Assembly (NCBI GenBank): GCA_963776665.1
Contig: CAVZNQ010000033.1
Span: forward strand, 26,694 to 90,693
DNA: 64,000 nt
Source of the DNA: Roseiarcus sp963776665
Lineage (GTDB): Bacteria > Pseudomonadota > Alphaproteobacteria > Rhizobiales > Beijerinckiaceae
Direction of reading: 5' to 3'
Every line of letters starts with the position of its first letter. Positions within the stretch are counted from its first letter, which is position 1. Made by a program: the position numbers and the translations under genes. The notes below the pieces were generated by a model. That model saw only the letters and a program-made list of their open reading frames with translations, made no database searches and had not been told where the DNA came from. This document shows positions 19,332-27,903 of this stretch, piece by piece.

Positions 19332-20216
19332 ATGTCCAAGTCTTACGCTCGATTTGCGATCCCACTGGCGCTGCTCGGCTTATTTCCTACAGTTTCAGCC
19401 GCGGCGGAAACGCCTTTCTTCTTCAGCACCGGGGATCCGGACGGAAAAATGGCGACAGCCACCCGTCCCGATACCGGGCCATTCGAGATCGAATTGGCCG
19501 ACGACTTCGTACTGACGAAAACGACCTCTATCACCAGCGCGACCTTCACGGGCCTGCTGCCCGCCGCTGCGCCACTCAGCGATATCGGCGAGGTCGTGGT
19601 CGAGATCTACCGCGTGTTCCCGAAGGATTCGACCTTCCCCCCCTCGGGGAACGTGCCCACGCGGGTCAATTCGCCGTCCGATGTCGCATTCGACTCCCGC
19701 GCCTCAAATGGCGGCCTGACCTTCACACCCGGCGTGATTTCCGCCAGCTTCACCGCGGGCAACTCGGTGCAGCCGGGGGGCATCCACGCCTTTCCAGGCC
19801 AGACCACCGGCGGCGACAGTGGGGTCACTGGGGAGGAGGTTGAATTCAACGTGGTCTTCACCACGCCTTTCGTCCTTCCCGCCGATCACTATTTCTTCGT
19901 GCCTCAGGTGGAGCTCTCGAACGGCGCCTTCTTGTGGCTGTCTGCGCCGAGACCGATCGTCCCGCCCGGGACACCGTTCCCGCCGGGGTTCACCGACCTG
20001 CAAAGCTGGACCCGCGATGCAGCGCTCGACCCCGACTGGCTGCGCGTTGGGCAAGATATCGTGGGCGGCGCTCCATTCCCGACCTTCAACGCAGCGTTTT
20101 CGCTGACCGGCGACGTCGTGCCCGAGCCTTCGACCTGGGCGATGATGCTGCTCGGCTTCGCCGGTCTGGGCTTCGCCGCGTACCTCCGGGCCGGAAGGCT
20201 CGCGGCCCGCGCGTAG
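19332..20216 (+). CDS. PEP-CTERM sorting domain protein
   Basis: The product is 294 residues. A signal peptide (to about residue 25, ending VSAAAE) leads into a beta-rich, Thr/Gly/Pro-rich exported domain. The C-terminus is a classic sorting tail: VPEPSTWAMMLLGFAGLGF followed by a short basic end. Such proteins are cut by an exosortase and placed on the surface or in the biofilm matrix. No exosortase gene is in the window. ATG 19332 has GGGAGGGA 3 bases upstream and starts the signal peptide. The gene is framed by two deaminase 3' fragments in the same orientation. Confidence 0.85.
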   Translation: MSKSYARFAIPLALLGLFPTVSAAAETPFFFSTGDPDGKMATATRPDTGPFEIELADDFVLTKTTSITSATFTGLLPAAAPLSDIGEVVVEIYRVFPKDSTFPPSGNVPTRVNSPSDVAFDSRASNGGLTFTPGVISASFTAGNSVQPGGIHAFPGQTTGGDSGVTGEEVEFNVVFTTPFVLPADHYFFVPQVELSNGAFLWLSAPRPIVPPGTPFPPGFTDLQSWTRDAALDPDWLRVGQDIVGGAPFPTFNAAFSLTGDVVPEPSTWAMMLLGFAGLGFAAYLRAGRLAARA

Positions 20217-20227
20217 GGGCGCCCCGG

Positions 20228-20328
20228 CTACCCTCTTCCAGCGCCTCGGCCGCGATCGCCAGGCGCCGGGCGGCTTCGGGGTCGATCCGCTCGGCGAGCT
20301 CGCCATGGGCGCGGCGCCAGTCCGCGAC
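20228..20328 (-). pseudogene. 3' fragment of a MarR-family regulator gene
   Basis: This closely matches the last 34 codons, including the stop, of the intact MarR gene at 24020-24517. Reading on the minus strand gives DWRRAHGELAERIDPEAARR and RLAIAAEALEEG, then TAG. The match ends abruptly at about 20328, where the deaminase fragment begins on the other strand. The DNA-binding part is missing. Confidence 0.75.
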
Positions 20329-20330
20329 GC

Positions 20331-20500
20331 CCGGCGCCCACGAGGAAAATCCAATCCTCGATCTTCCCGGCGAAATCGTGTTCGCCGGCGGGCGGCCCCC
20401 GACCGAAGTCGTCGGGCCGATGCTCGAGGACGAGGCGGCCAAGCTGCAGGCGGATTTCTGGGAGGCGCGCGGAGGGCAGGGGCGGGCCGTATCCATTTGA
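20331..20500 (+). pseudogene. 3' fragment of a nucleoside deaminase gene (copy C)
   Basis: Translation gives AHEENPILDLPGEIVFAGG, then PTEVVGPMLEDEAAKLQADF and a short new tail to TGA at 20498-20500. It covers only the C-terminal third of a deaminase and lacks the zinc site. By eye it is over 90% identical to copy B over about 140 bases, and is in the same orientation. It is fused back to back with the MarR fragment at about 20329. Confidence 0.75.
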
Positions 20501-20619
20501 AAGTGGCGTCGATTACTCCGCGGATATTCGTTGGACCGATCATTCGCCCGCAAGTATGGATGAAGGGCGTCGCGGCTCCATCCTTGGGGCGCTTGGACAA
20601 ATTGGTAGGGGACGACCCG

Positions 20620-21744
20620 ATGACTGCCGTGCGCCTCGTCGGAAACGCCGCACTCCCTTGCCTCTTGCTTCTTTGCCTCTCTTCAGCGCACGCCCAGGAT
20701 ATTCGGATCGCGGTCGCCGGCTCCATGACCGGCTCCCTTGCGGAGGCCGGCGATGAGGTCAAGCGCGGAGCCGAACTGGCCGCCAGAGACATAAACGCTG
20801 CTGGCGGCGTCAACGGCAGAAAGATTGTCCTCAGCATCGAGGACGACGCTTGCGATCCCAAACAGGCCGTGTCTGTCGCCAATCATGTCGTGGGGGAGCA
20901 GATCACCCTGGTCGACGGTCACGTCTGCTCGGGCGCCTCAATTCCGGCTTCGGAGGTCTATGCGGAATATAACGTGCTCATGATGACGCCGGCGTCGGTC
21001 AATTCAAAGCTCACTGACAACGCTTTCGCCAAGGGCTGGCCGACGATCATGCGGCTCTACGCGCGAGACGACAACCAAGGCAAAATGGTCGGCGCGTGGA
21101 TGGCGGACAGGTACAGGAACAAGAAAATCGCGTTCGTGCACGACAAGAGCACGTACGGCAAGAACCTCGCCGATCAGGTCAAGGCGAACTTGAACGCCGC
21201 CGGCGTACAGGAGATTCTCTATGAGGGGATCAACCCTGGCGAAAAGGACTACAGCGCCATTGTCGGCAAGCTGAAGGCGGTTGGGGCCGAAGTCCTCTAT
21301 TACGGCGGCTATCCGACCGAGGGGGGCCTCATTCTGCGTCAGGCTGCCGACCAGGGCGTCAAATTCCAAATGGTGACGACGTCCGGTTTCGTTTCGCCCG
21401 AGTTCTGGTCGATCGCAGGTTCTGCTGGCGAAGGAGCCTTGTTTCCGTTTCCGCGCAATCCGATGGATCTGGACACCGCCAAACATGTCGTCGACGAGTT
21501 TCGGGCGATGGGCTACGAGCCGGCAGGGTTTACGTTGTTTAGCTACGCCACGGTGCAGGCGCTTGCGGAAGGCGTCCGGCGCGCAGGCAAGCTGGACGGC
21601 GGGGCCGTTGCGCGTGCGCTGCGCGCGGGCGATCCGGTCGACACGGTATTCGGCCCGGTGGCCTTCGACGCAAAAGGGGACGCCGAAGGCATGACCTACG
21701 AAATGAACGTTTGGCGCAGCGGCCGCTTCGGGAAGCTGCCCTGA
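20620..21744 (+). CDS. Branched-chain amino acid-type ABC transporter substrate-binding protein
   Basis: The product is 374 residues. A signal peptide (to about residue 25, SSAHAQ) precedes a type I periplasmic binding fold: IRIAVAGSMTGSLAEAGDEV, then GAELAARDINAAGGVNGRK, as in the LivJ-type family. ATG 20620 has GGGGA 7 bases upstream and begins the signal. No permease or ATPase gene is near, so it must serve a transporter encoded elsewhere or act as a sensor component. The ligand is unknown. Confidence 0.85.
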   Translation: MTAVRLVGNAALPCLLLLCLSSAHAQDIRIAVAGSMTGSLAEAGDEVKRGAELAARDINAAGGVNGRKIVLSIEDDACDPKQAVSVANHVVGEQITLVDGHVCSGASIPASEVYAEYNVLMMTPASVNSKLTDNAFAKGWPTIMRLYARDDNQGKMVGAWMADRYRNKKIAFVHDKSTYGKNLADQVKANLNAAGVQEILYEGINPGEKDYSAIVGKLKAVGAEVLYYGGYPTEGGLILRQAADQGVKFQMVTTSGFVSPEFWSIAGSAGEGALFPFPRNPMDLDTAKHVVDEFRAMGYEPAGFTLFSYATVQALAEGVRRAGKLDGGAVARALRAGDPVDTVFGPVAFDAKGDAEGMTYEMNVWRSGRFGKLP

Positions 21745-21786
21745 AGGCAGACCCGGCGTTGGCAGTCGCACACCGGACTTGCAGTG

Positions 21787-22314
21787 TTAGTGCTTTATGG
21801 GATCGAACTTTACCGCGGCCTCGTCAATGTGGACGTTGGCGCCGTGAGAAATGGCCAAGCCGTCGCCCCGAGGAACCATGACAAGCGACATCCGGTCTTT
21901 GCCGGGCGGCCTCATCACGCCGTCCGGCTGCCGGAAGCCGCCAAATGACCAACGGACCACGGCCACCACCGCGCCGCCGGGCAGCGCCTCGACGCTTTCG
22001 ATCTCGTCGAGTTTGGCGCTCCGATTCTTGAACATCATGTCGAAGTAGACCTGATGGGCTTGCTGCACTTCCGCCTTTCCGCGCCAGTGCATCCCCACGA
22101 CATTGACCCAATGAACGTCATCGGTCGCCAGCCCCCACATCGCGTTCATGTCGGCGGCGTTCCAGGCGGCCTCCCAGCCGTTTACGACAGCTCCCACTTT
22201 CCCGCGCATGTCATCGCTGACTCCGGCCATTGCTTCGGTTCCTGCGTTGGAGACGGCCCCGGCGATGCCGGCCGTCATGACGCCGAATTTGCGCCGCGTC
22301 ATATTCATCGCCAT
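21787..22314 (-). CDS. SnoaL-like (DUF4440/NTF2-fold) exported protein
   Basis: The product is about 175 residues. A twin-arginine-like leader (TRRKFGVMTAG) is followed by an NTF2-fold domain: NGWEAAWNAADMNAMWGLAT and the downstream DVHWVNVVGMHWRGK are typical of SgcJ/EcaC-type proteins. These often act as small hydrolases, isomerases or ligand binders; the reaction here is unknown. AGAAGG lies just upstream, and ATG 22314 or ATG 22308 could be the start. It is the last of three minus-strand genes with a DUF1330 protein and an AraC regulator. Confidence 0.72.
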   Translation of the reverse strand: MAMNMTRRKFGVMTAGIAGAVSNAGTEAMAGVSDDMRGKVGAVVNGWEAAWNAADMNAMWGLATDDVHWVNVVGMHWRGKAEVQQAHQVYFDMMFKNRSAKLDEIESVEALPGGAVVAVVRWSFGGFRQPDGVMRPPGKDRMSLVMVPRGDGLAISHGANVHIDEAAVKFDPIKH

Positions 22315-22405
22315 CACCTTCTTCTGCTGTCGGATCGACTTTGCGCGAGAGTTCGAGGATGCGCTTGTGGTCAGCGACCGCCGCCTCCCTCGACGTCACT
22401 TCTGC

Positions 22406-22798
22406 TCAATTGCCCTCGATCGCGACAATGCGGAAGCTGGCGTATTTGCTGCCGACATCCGCCTCAAGTGCATGCTGTTTCGCATAGAACGCCTTGACCG
22501 CCTCCATATCGGCGAACTGAAGGAGAGTGACACGATCCGGCGGCGGGGAACCGCTCAAGCTGACGGCGGTAGGGCCGCCGGCGTTAGAGTTGCCGGCGAG
22601 GAACTTTCCGCCGCTTTCTCTTATGTTGGCTTTCGTCTGGGCGAGAAAATAGTTGTTGTAGCCGACCCAATCTCTGACATCGATTTCGGCCCAGACATAC
22701 GCGGGTGGCCTGGCCTGCGCGTGCAAGACGCTGGCGGCGCCAATGCCAAGAACAAAGCTGCCAATGACAGCCGCGCCAATTTTATATCTGGATTTCAT
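22406..22798 (-). CDS. DUF1330 domain exported protein
   Basis: The product is 130 residues. A hydrophobic leader (to about residue 28, SVLHAQ) precedes a DUF1330 domain: YVWAEIDVRDWVGYNNYF, then GGKFLAGN and DRVTLLQFADMEAVKAFYA. The family has a ferredoxin-like alpha/beta fold with no settled function. It sits between the SnoaL-like and AraC-type genes on the same strand. Confidence 0.8.
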   Translation of the reverse strand: MKSRYKIGAAVIGSFVLGIGAASVLHAQARPPAYVWAEIDVRDWVGYNNYFLAQTKANIRESGGKFLAGNSNAGGPTAVSLSGSPPPDRVTLLQFADMEAVKAFYAKQHALEADVGSKYASFRIVAIEGN

Positions 22799-23004
22799 TG
22801 TTGCTTTCCTCCGTAGTCGCTCGGAACGAACGCTTCATGCCCGCGTCTGACGGCGGCGATGGTTTTGGGTTTCGGATGGGCGTTCGCTCAGGATGCGATG
22901 GCCTCAGGAGCCGCCGCGCCTCTAAACCCGCCGAGATCTCCATCCTCGAACACGCTGCCGGAGAACCATGCGCGAGAGTTGGCGGAAGCGATTGTAGATT
23001 TTGG

Positions 23005-23811
23005 TCATTGAGCCGGAAAACGCGAGTTTTCCCAATCGCCGACGAGGCCGCTTGGGAGCACGCCAGCAAAAGTGCGGCATTCGCCGATGAAATGGGCCTG
23101 ATCGAAATACCCAAGTTCATGGACAATATCCGTCCATGATCTGTCCGGGGCGTTGTGGTGTGCGGTTATAGCGGCGTCAAACCGGATCGTTCGCGCAAAC
23201 AGTTTTGGCGTCACTCCCACTTCCGACGCAAAACGACGCTGAAACTGGCTGGCGCTCAGACCCGACTTTCGAACGAGATTCCCGATCCGCGCACGGCCTT
23301 GCCCGGCCATCAACAGTCGCGACGCGCGCTCGATCGCGACGTCGGGTTCGCGCCTCTCCAGCATCATGGCCGCCCAGCGTTCGACCGCCGCGACACGCGA
23401 AGGGAAGTTCGGCGCCAAGCGCACGGAGTCATCGAGCGCCAGTGCAGATTTGCCGAGAACGTCCGAAGCCGCGGGGTCGTCGTTGACCAGCGACGCCATA
23501 TTGATCCCGACCAATCGGTTCAGGCCAGTCGGGTGAAACAGAATGTTGAAAACATGAATCCGGCCCAACTCATAAATCTGGGCGAACTGATGGGTCATCG
23601 GACCGGTTACATACGTTTGCGGCATGAGGCTTGCCGGGCCATTGTCGTGACGCACCCGGTATGGCTCAGCCAGATGGAACTGGAGCATCTGGTGAGGTCG
23701 CGCAGCGACAGGCCAGGTCCGTTCAGTTGATCCCAAATCCTCGCATATCTCTACGAATGAGCGAACGACGCTTCGAAGTTCGGGACGCGGCAATGCTCGC
23801 TTGACATCCAT
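23005..23811 (-). CDS. AraC-family transcriptional regulator
   Basis: The product is 268 residues. The C-terminal 100 residues hold the double helix-turn-helix: IGNLVRKSGLSASQFQRRF (first) and WTDIVHELGYFDQAHFIGEC (second), followed by a short tail. The N-terminal sensor resembles the DUF6597 type (PHQMLQFHLAEPY, VTGPMTHQF). It probably controls the two small downstream genes, since all three lie on one strand. No inducer can be inferred. Confidence 0.82.
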   Translation of the reverse strand: MDVKRALPRPELRSVVRSFVEICEDLGSTERTWPVAARPHQMLQFHLAEPYRVRHDNGPASLMPQTYVTGPMTHQFAQIYELGRIHVFNILFHPTGLNRLVGINMASLVNDDPAASDVLGKSALALDDSVRLAPNFPSRVAAVERWAAMMLERREPDVAIERASRLLMAGQGRARIGNLVRKSGLSASQFQRRFASEVGVTPKLFARTIRFDAAITAHHNAPDRSWTDIVHELGYFDQAHFIGECRTFAGVLPSGLVGDWENSRFPAQ

Positions 23812-24019
23812 ACCGGCCCCTCGAAGGAAGAGAGCTTGGATTTCGGCGCTACCGGCGACAGTTTTTTCCTCGCGACAATTCGCCGCGACGCAGACATGTC
23901 GTCGCTATCTCCTTAAACCCTTCCACCGCGCTGTACGAATCTCCAGGCTAATTGCATCGCACTCTGCCATGACCGATTCCGCGTCGCGCCCGGACCCATG
24001 GCGCCGATCGGGTTCCGGC

Positions 24020-24517
24020 CTACCCGTCCTCCAGCGCCTCGGCGGCGATCGCCAGGCGTCTGGCGGCCTCCGGGTCGATACGCTCGGCGAGTTCGCCGTG
24101 CGCGCGGCGCCAGTCGGCGAGCGCCGCCTCGAGCTTCAGCGCGCCCGTTTCGGTCAAGCGCACCGCGCGGCGCCGTGCGTCCCTGTCGCCGGCGGCGATC
24201 TCGATCAGGCCCGAGCTCTCCAGCACCTGCAGGTTGCGCGACAGCGTCGACTGGTCGAGCCCGGTACGCTGGGCAAGCGCCCCGAGCGTGTCGTCGCGCG
24301 CCGAGGCGATCTGGGCCATCAGGCCGAACTGGGCGAGGCTCAGACCCGAACCCTGCATCCGCCGGTTGAGGAAGCCGGTGATGCGGCGCGCGGCGAGCCT
24401 GGCGTTCCAGCCGGCGCAGGCCCCGACCGCCGCCCGCGCGTCTGCGACGAGGGTCTTAGGTATCGGTTGCCTCGGCATCCTCATCGATGTATGCATATGC
24501 ATCATTTGTATCTGCAT
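24020..24517 (-). CDS. MarR-family transcriptional regulator
   Basis: The product is up to 165 residues. A winged helix-turn-helix spans about 60-130: LSLAQFGLMAQIASA, then LDQSTLSRNLQVLESSGLIE and the basic wing DRDARRRAVRLTETG. The N-terminus has several in-frame Met codons (MQIQMMHMHTSMRM), so the start is uncertain between 24517 and about 24481; none has a clear ribosome site. It is divergent from a thioesterase gene, with a palindrome (24491-24502) between, and probably represses that gene and itself. Its last 34 codons recur as a fragment at 20228-20328. Confidence 0.82.
   Translation of the reverse strand: MQIQMMHMHTSMRMPRQPIPKTLVADARAAVGACAGWNARLAARRITGFLNRRMQGSGLSLAQFGLMAQIASARDDTLGALAQRTGLDQSTLSRNLQVLESSGLIEIAAGDRDARRRAVRLTETGALKLEAALADWRRAHGELAERIDPEAARRLAIAAEALEDG
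24491..24502. promoter_or_regulatory. Perfect palindrome ATGCATATGCAT, candidate MarR operator
   Basis: A 12-base perfect palindrome lies 31 bases before the thioesterase start, in an AT-rich patch and overlapping the earliest possible MarR start codons. A second TGCATGCA stands at 24513-24520. MarR proteins bind such dyads as dimers, so autoregulation is a fair inference. Confidence 0.45.
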
Positions 24518-24533
24518 GCAAAGGAGAAAAGCG

Positions 24534-25028
24534 ATGTTGACGACCGCGCCGCGCTATGGCGTCGCCGATCCGGTCGAAGCGAGGCTGATGTCGGGCCGCG
24601 CGTTCCTTGAGGCGATCATGGACGGCAGGTTGCCCGCGCCTCCGATCGCGAGGACGCTATCGTTCACGCTCGCCGAGGTCGGCGACGGCTTCGCCGTGTT
24701 CGAGGGCGACGCCGGCGAGCATCTCCTGAACCCGCTTGGCGTCGTCCATGGCGGCTGGGCGCTGACCCTGATCGACAGCGCAACCGGCTGCGCCGCGCAG
24801 ACGATCCTGCCAGCTGGCGTGAGCTATACGACGATCGAAACCAAGGCCAATTTTGACCGGCCGATCCTGAAGGATTCCGGGCGGGTGCGCGCCGAGGGGC
24901 GGGTCATCAACCGCGGCCGGCGCATCATCTCCTGCGACGGTCGGATCATCGACGCGCGGGGGCGCATCCTCGCCCACGGCGCCTCGACGCTGATGGTTTT
25001 GCCGGGCGACGGCTCCGCCGCCGCGTGA
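24534..25028 (+). CDS. PaaI-family (hotdog fold) thioesterase
   Basis: The product is 164 residues. The hotdog motif LNPLGVVHGGWALTLIDSAT near residue 65 carries the catalytic-region HGG. Then TIETKANFDRPI and GRVINRGRRIISCDGRI follow, as in PaaI-type acyl-CoA thioesterases. ATG 24534 follows AAGGAG by 7 bases. It is divergent from a MarR gene, which probably regulates it. The acyl substrate is unknown; aromatic acyl-CoA is common in the family. Confidence 0.83.
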   Translation: MLTTAPRYGVADPVEARLMSGRAFLEAIMDGRLPAPPIARTLSFTLAEVGDGFAVFEGDAGEHLLNPLGVVHGGWALTLIDSATGCAAQTILPAGVSYTTIETKANFDRPILKDSGRVRAEGRVINRGRRIISCDGRIIDARGRILAHGASTLMVLPGDGSAAA

Positions 25029-25275
25029 AGCGGACGGAGCCGGCGAATTTTTCTCGGGATATTTTCCTGCGCGAATTGGAATCCGCGCCCTGCGGCGAGC
25101 AGAGAGAAGACGGATTTTTTTGCTGCAAACCATTGAAAAGTCCGGATTCGGACGAATAAGACGAGGCAAATCGAAGTAGCTCCGTCTGGATTTGCTTGGC
25201 GGGGCTTGGTCTGCTTGGAGCTGTTTTGGCCGCCGGACATGGCGCGAATCCACTTTCTGATGGAGGACACCCGCG

Positions 25276-25644
25276 ATGAAGACCCTCACTGGCGTCGCCG
25301 CGCTCGTCGTGGCGCTGTTAATGACGCAGTCAACCTTCGCCGCCTCGCTCGGCAAGATCTGCGCGGCGGACATAAAGACCCAATGCGGCGACGAGATGAA
25401 GTCCGGAGGCCGGCCGCTCAAAGACTGCATGAAGGCGCACTTCTCCGACCTGTCAGAGGACTGTCAGGTGGCGATCATCCGCGCGGCCGCGGTGGGCAAG
25501 GCCTGCAAGGCCGATACCAAGAAGCTTTGCGCCGACGTCAAACCCGGCAAGGGGACCGTCGCGGAATGCATGAAGTCTCATGTGGACGACCTCAGCGACG
25601 GCTGTAAGGAGGCGATGGCGAAGGCCGAAGCGGTCAAGAAGTAG
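25276..25644 (+). CDS. Cysteine-rich repeat exported protein
   Basis: The product is 122 residues. A signal peptide (to about 22, STFAA) precedes two Cys-rich repeats of the kind found in the Cys_rich_FGFR family (PF00839): CAADIKTQCGDE...CMKAHFSDLSEDC and CKADTKKLCADV...CMKSHVDDLSDGC. Each repeat has four Cys, probably paired as disulfides in the periplasm. Function is unknown. The start is at ATG 25276, preceded by a weak purine patch (GGAGGAC, 25261-25267). Confidence 0.8.
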   Translation: MKTLTGVAALVVALLMTQSTFAASLGKICAADIKTQCGDEMKSGGRPLKDCMKAHFSDLSEDCQVAIIRAAAVGKACKADTKKLCADVKPGKGTVAECMKSHVDDLSDGCKEAMAKAEAVKK

Positions 25645-25884
25645 CGTAGACCCGGCTCGGGGCGACGCTCATGGGCTTTCGGCGTCGTCGTTTGGAATTC
25701 CGTTCGCGGGCCGGACATGCTAGTAAACGTCGTTGAGCGCCCCGGTCCGCGGCGGACGAACGATCGTTCGAAGCTCAGGCGCGCAACGGACAACGTGAAG
25801 AGGCGAAAGACGCACGACGGTTTCGGCCGGGGTCGTTCCCTCCGACTTGTTAGGCCCCGCCGCAAGCGGACAAGGAACGCGTCC

Positions 25885-26115
25885 ATGAAGACCAACGCCG
25901 TTCGATTTGCCGCAGGGCTCGCGTTCCTTGCCGCCGGCGCGCCTTTTCACGCCAAGGCTCAATTCATTTACCCGCCGGTGTTCGTCGTCCCGCCGCCGGC
26001 GCAGGATTTCGGCACGCCAAAGCCAAAGCCGCCGCCCGACAAACCGAAACCCGCCGACGCGCCCGCAAAGGCCAAGGGAGGGCACTATGAAGGCCGAACG
26101 TGGGTGCCGGATTAG
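25885..26115 (+). CDS. Small exported proline-rich protein
   Basis: The product is 76 residues: a signal peptide (to about 25, HAKAQ) and then a Pro/Lys-rich stretch (FVVPPPAQ, PKPKPPPDKPKPADAP) ending in HYEGRTWVPD. An AAGGA site lies 9 bases before ATG 25885. It may be a cell-envelope linker protein. It has no enzyme motif and no known family that I recognise. Confidence 0.6.
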   Translation: MKTNAVRFAAGLAFLAAGAPFHAKAQFIYPPVFVVPPPAQDFGTPKPKPPPDKPKPADAPAKAKGGHYEGRTWVPD

Positions 26116-26181
26116 CCCTGAGTCGCTGGCCTCATTCGGCTCTGCGGCTCCCCGTAACCAGGGAGGGTTGCGCGGGACGCG

Positions 26182-27198
26182 CTATCGGATCGGCGGGGCG
26201 TATTGAATGCCGCCGTTATCCCAGAGTTCGTTTAATCCGCGGGGAATCCCGAGCTTCGAATCGGCGCCAACGTTGCGGTCGAACACTTCCGCATAGTTGC
26301 CGACGCTCCGAATGGCGCGCGTCGCCCAGTCCTGGGTGAGGCCGAGCGGCTTGCCGAAGTCTCCCTCGGTTCCGACCAGCCGCTTGACCGACGGCTTCGT
26401 CGACTTCAGCGCATCGTCGATGGTCTTCGAGCTGACGCCGAGCTCCTCGGCGTTGATCATCGCGAAATTGACCCACTTGACGATATTGAACCATTGCATG
26501 TCGTCCTGGCGCACGACCGGACCAAGCGGCTCCTTCGAGATGACGTCCGGCAGGATCATGCTGTCGGCCGGCTTCGCCAGTTGAAGCCGTATCGCGAACA
26601 GCCCCAACTCGTCGGTCGTCATCACGTTGCATTGCCCGGCCTGGTAGGCCGCGATCATCTCCGGGACGCCCGCCGCGTGGACGACTTCGTATTTCATATG
26701 ATTGGAGTCGAAGAAGTCGGTGAAGTTGGGTTCGGTCGTCGTGCCCGGCTGCACGCACACCTTGCTGCCGTCGAGTTCGAGCGCCGACTGAAGATTGCGG
26801 CTCTTGGGAACGAGAAACGCCTGACCGTCGTAATAGGTCGTCCCCGTGAAGACGACGCCGTAGTCGCCTTCGCGGCCCATCGTCCAGGTCGAATTGCGCG
26901 ACAGCACGTCGATCTGTTTGTTCTTCAGGGCGTCGAACCGCTCCGAGGTCGAGACCGGCACATACTGCACCTTCGAGGGATCGTTGAAGATGACCGCCGC
27001 CAGCGCGCGGCAGAAATCGACGTCGAAGCCCGACCATTGACCTTTGTCGTCCTTGCTGGCGAAGCCCTCAAGGCCCTGGTTGACGCCGCAGACGAGCGAG
27101 CCGCGGTCCTGCACGGCCTTGAGGGTGGACTGGGCTTCGGCGGGTGCGCCGAACCCCACGGCCGCGGCGAGCGCGAAAAGGGTCGTCATCTTGCGCAT
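26182..27198 (-). CDS. Amino-acid ABC transporter substrate-binding protein (AapJ-like)
   Basis: The product is 338 residues. A signal peptide (to about 22, APAEA) precedes a type II binding fold: GSLVCGVNQGLEGFA and GQWSGFDVDFCRALAAVIF, then RFDALKNKQIDVLSRN. This matches the general L-amino acid binding proteins of rhizobia (AapJ/BztA type), including the later conserved DDMQWFNIVKW. No permease or ATPase genes accompany it. It lies 44 bases beyond the 5' side of an L,D-transpeptidase gene's stop, on the same strand. Confidence 0.85.
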   Translation of the reverse strand: MRKMTTLFALAAAVGFGAPAEAQSTLKAVQDRGSLVCGVNQGLEGFASKDDKGQWSGFDVDFCRALAAVIFNDPSKVQYVPVSTSERFDALKNKQIDVLSRNSTWTMGREGDYGVVFTGTTYYDGQAFLVPKSRNLQSALELDGSKVCVQPGTTTEPNFTDFFDSNHMKYEVVHAAGVPEMIAAYQAGQCNVMTTDELGLFAIRLQLAKPADSMILPDVISKEPLGPVVRQDDMQWFNIVKWVNFAMINAEELGVSSKTIDDALKSTKPSVKRLVGTEGDFGKPLGLTQDWATRAIRSVGNYAEVFDRNVGADSKLGIPRGLNELWDNGGIQYAPPIR

Positions 27199-27242
27199 GG
27201 ATGATTCTCGTTTCCGTTTCGGGGCTCGGCCTGCGCGCCTGT

Positions 27243-27857
27243 CTAGAGCGCGACGGCCTGCTTGATGATCACCTTGGTTCCCACCGCGACCCGGCCGTAG
27301 AGGTCGATCACGTCCTCATTGACCAAACGGAAGCAGCCCGACGAGACTGCGGTTCCGATCGTCTGCGGCTGGTTGGTCCCGTGGATGCGATAGACGGTCG
27401 CGCCGAGATACATCGCGCGCGCTCCGAGCGGATTTCCCGGGCCGCCCGCCATGAATCGGGGCAGATAGGGCTGGCGCTCGATCATTTCCGGCGGCGGGCG
27501 CCAATCCGGCCATTCCTGCTTGCGCGAAATCTTCTGCAAGCCGGCCCACTGGAAGCCGTCGCGACCGACGCCGATGCCGTAACGCAACGCCCGATTGTCC
27601 GGCTGCACCAGATAGAGGAACCGGGACTTCGTATCGATGACGATCGTTCCCGGCGCCTCGGAGGTGCGGAAGAACACCTCCTGCTTCTCGAAAGCTCCGG
27701 TGAGCTGCTCTTCCTCCGGCGTCGGCTGGTAGCCGGGCTGGTCGACCACCCCCAACTCGTCCTGGCCCGGCGTAGCCGCTCCGGCTCCCGCGCCCGCGAA
27801 AATCGCGAGCAACGCGCCAAACGTCACCCGCAACAACAAACTTGTTCGAACCTTCAT
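27243..27857 (-). CDS. L,D-transpeptidase (YkuD domain)
   Basis: The product is 204 residues. After a signal peptide (to about 27) comes the YkuD catalytic domain: IVIDTKSRFLYLV near 75, RIHGTNQPQTIG near 160 with the catalytic His, and SSGCFRLVNEDVIDLY near 175 with the catalytic Cys. Such enzymes form 3-3 peptidoglycan cross-links or attach lipoproteins in the periplasm. It is preceded by a lipoprotein gene on the same strand. Confidence 0.87.
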   Translation of the reverse strand: MKVRTSLLLRVTFGALLAIFAGAGAGAATPGQDELGVVDQPGYQPTPEEEQLTGAFEKQEVFFRTSEAPGTIVIDTKSRFLYLVQPDNRALRYGIGVGRDGFQWAGLQKISRKQEWPDWRPPPEMIERQPYLPRFMAGGPGNPLGARAMYLGATVYRIHGTNQPQTIGTAVSSGCFRLVNEDVIDLYGRVAVGTKVIIKQAVAL

Positions 27858-27903
27858 GCGTGCTCCGTCGGATAGAAAAACGCGGTCCCGGCTCGAGCGC
27901 TGA

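Noticed and set aside
18780..20619. An insertion sequence or prophage remnant between the debris fragments
   Set aside because: No transposase, integrase, terminal inverted repeats or phage genes are visible; only host-type gene tails are found.
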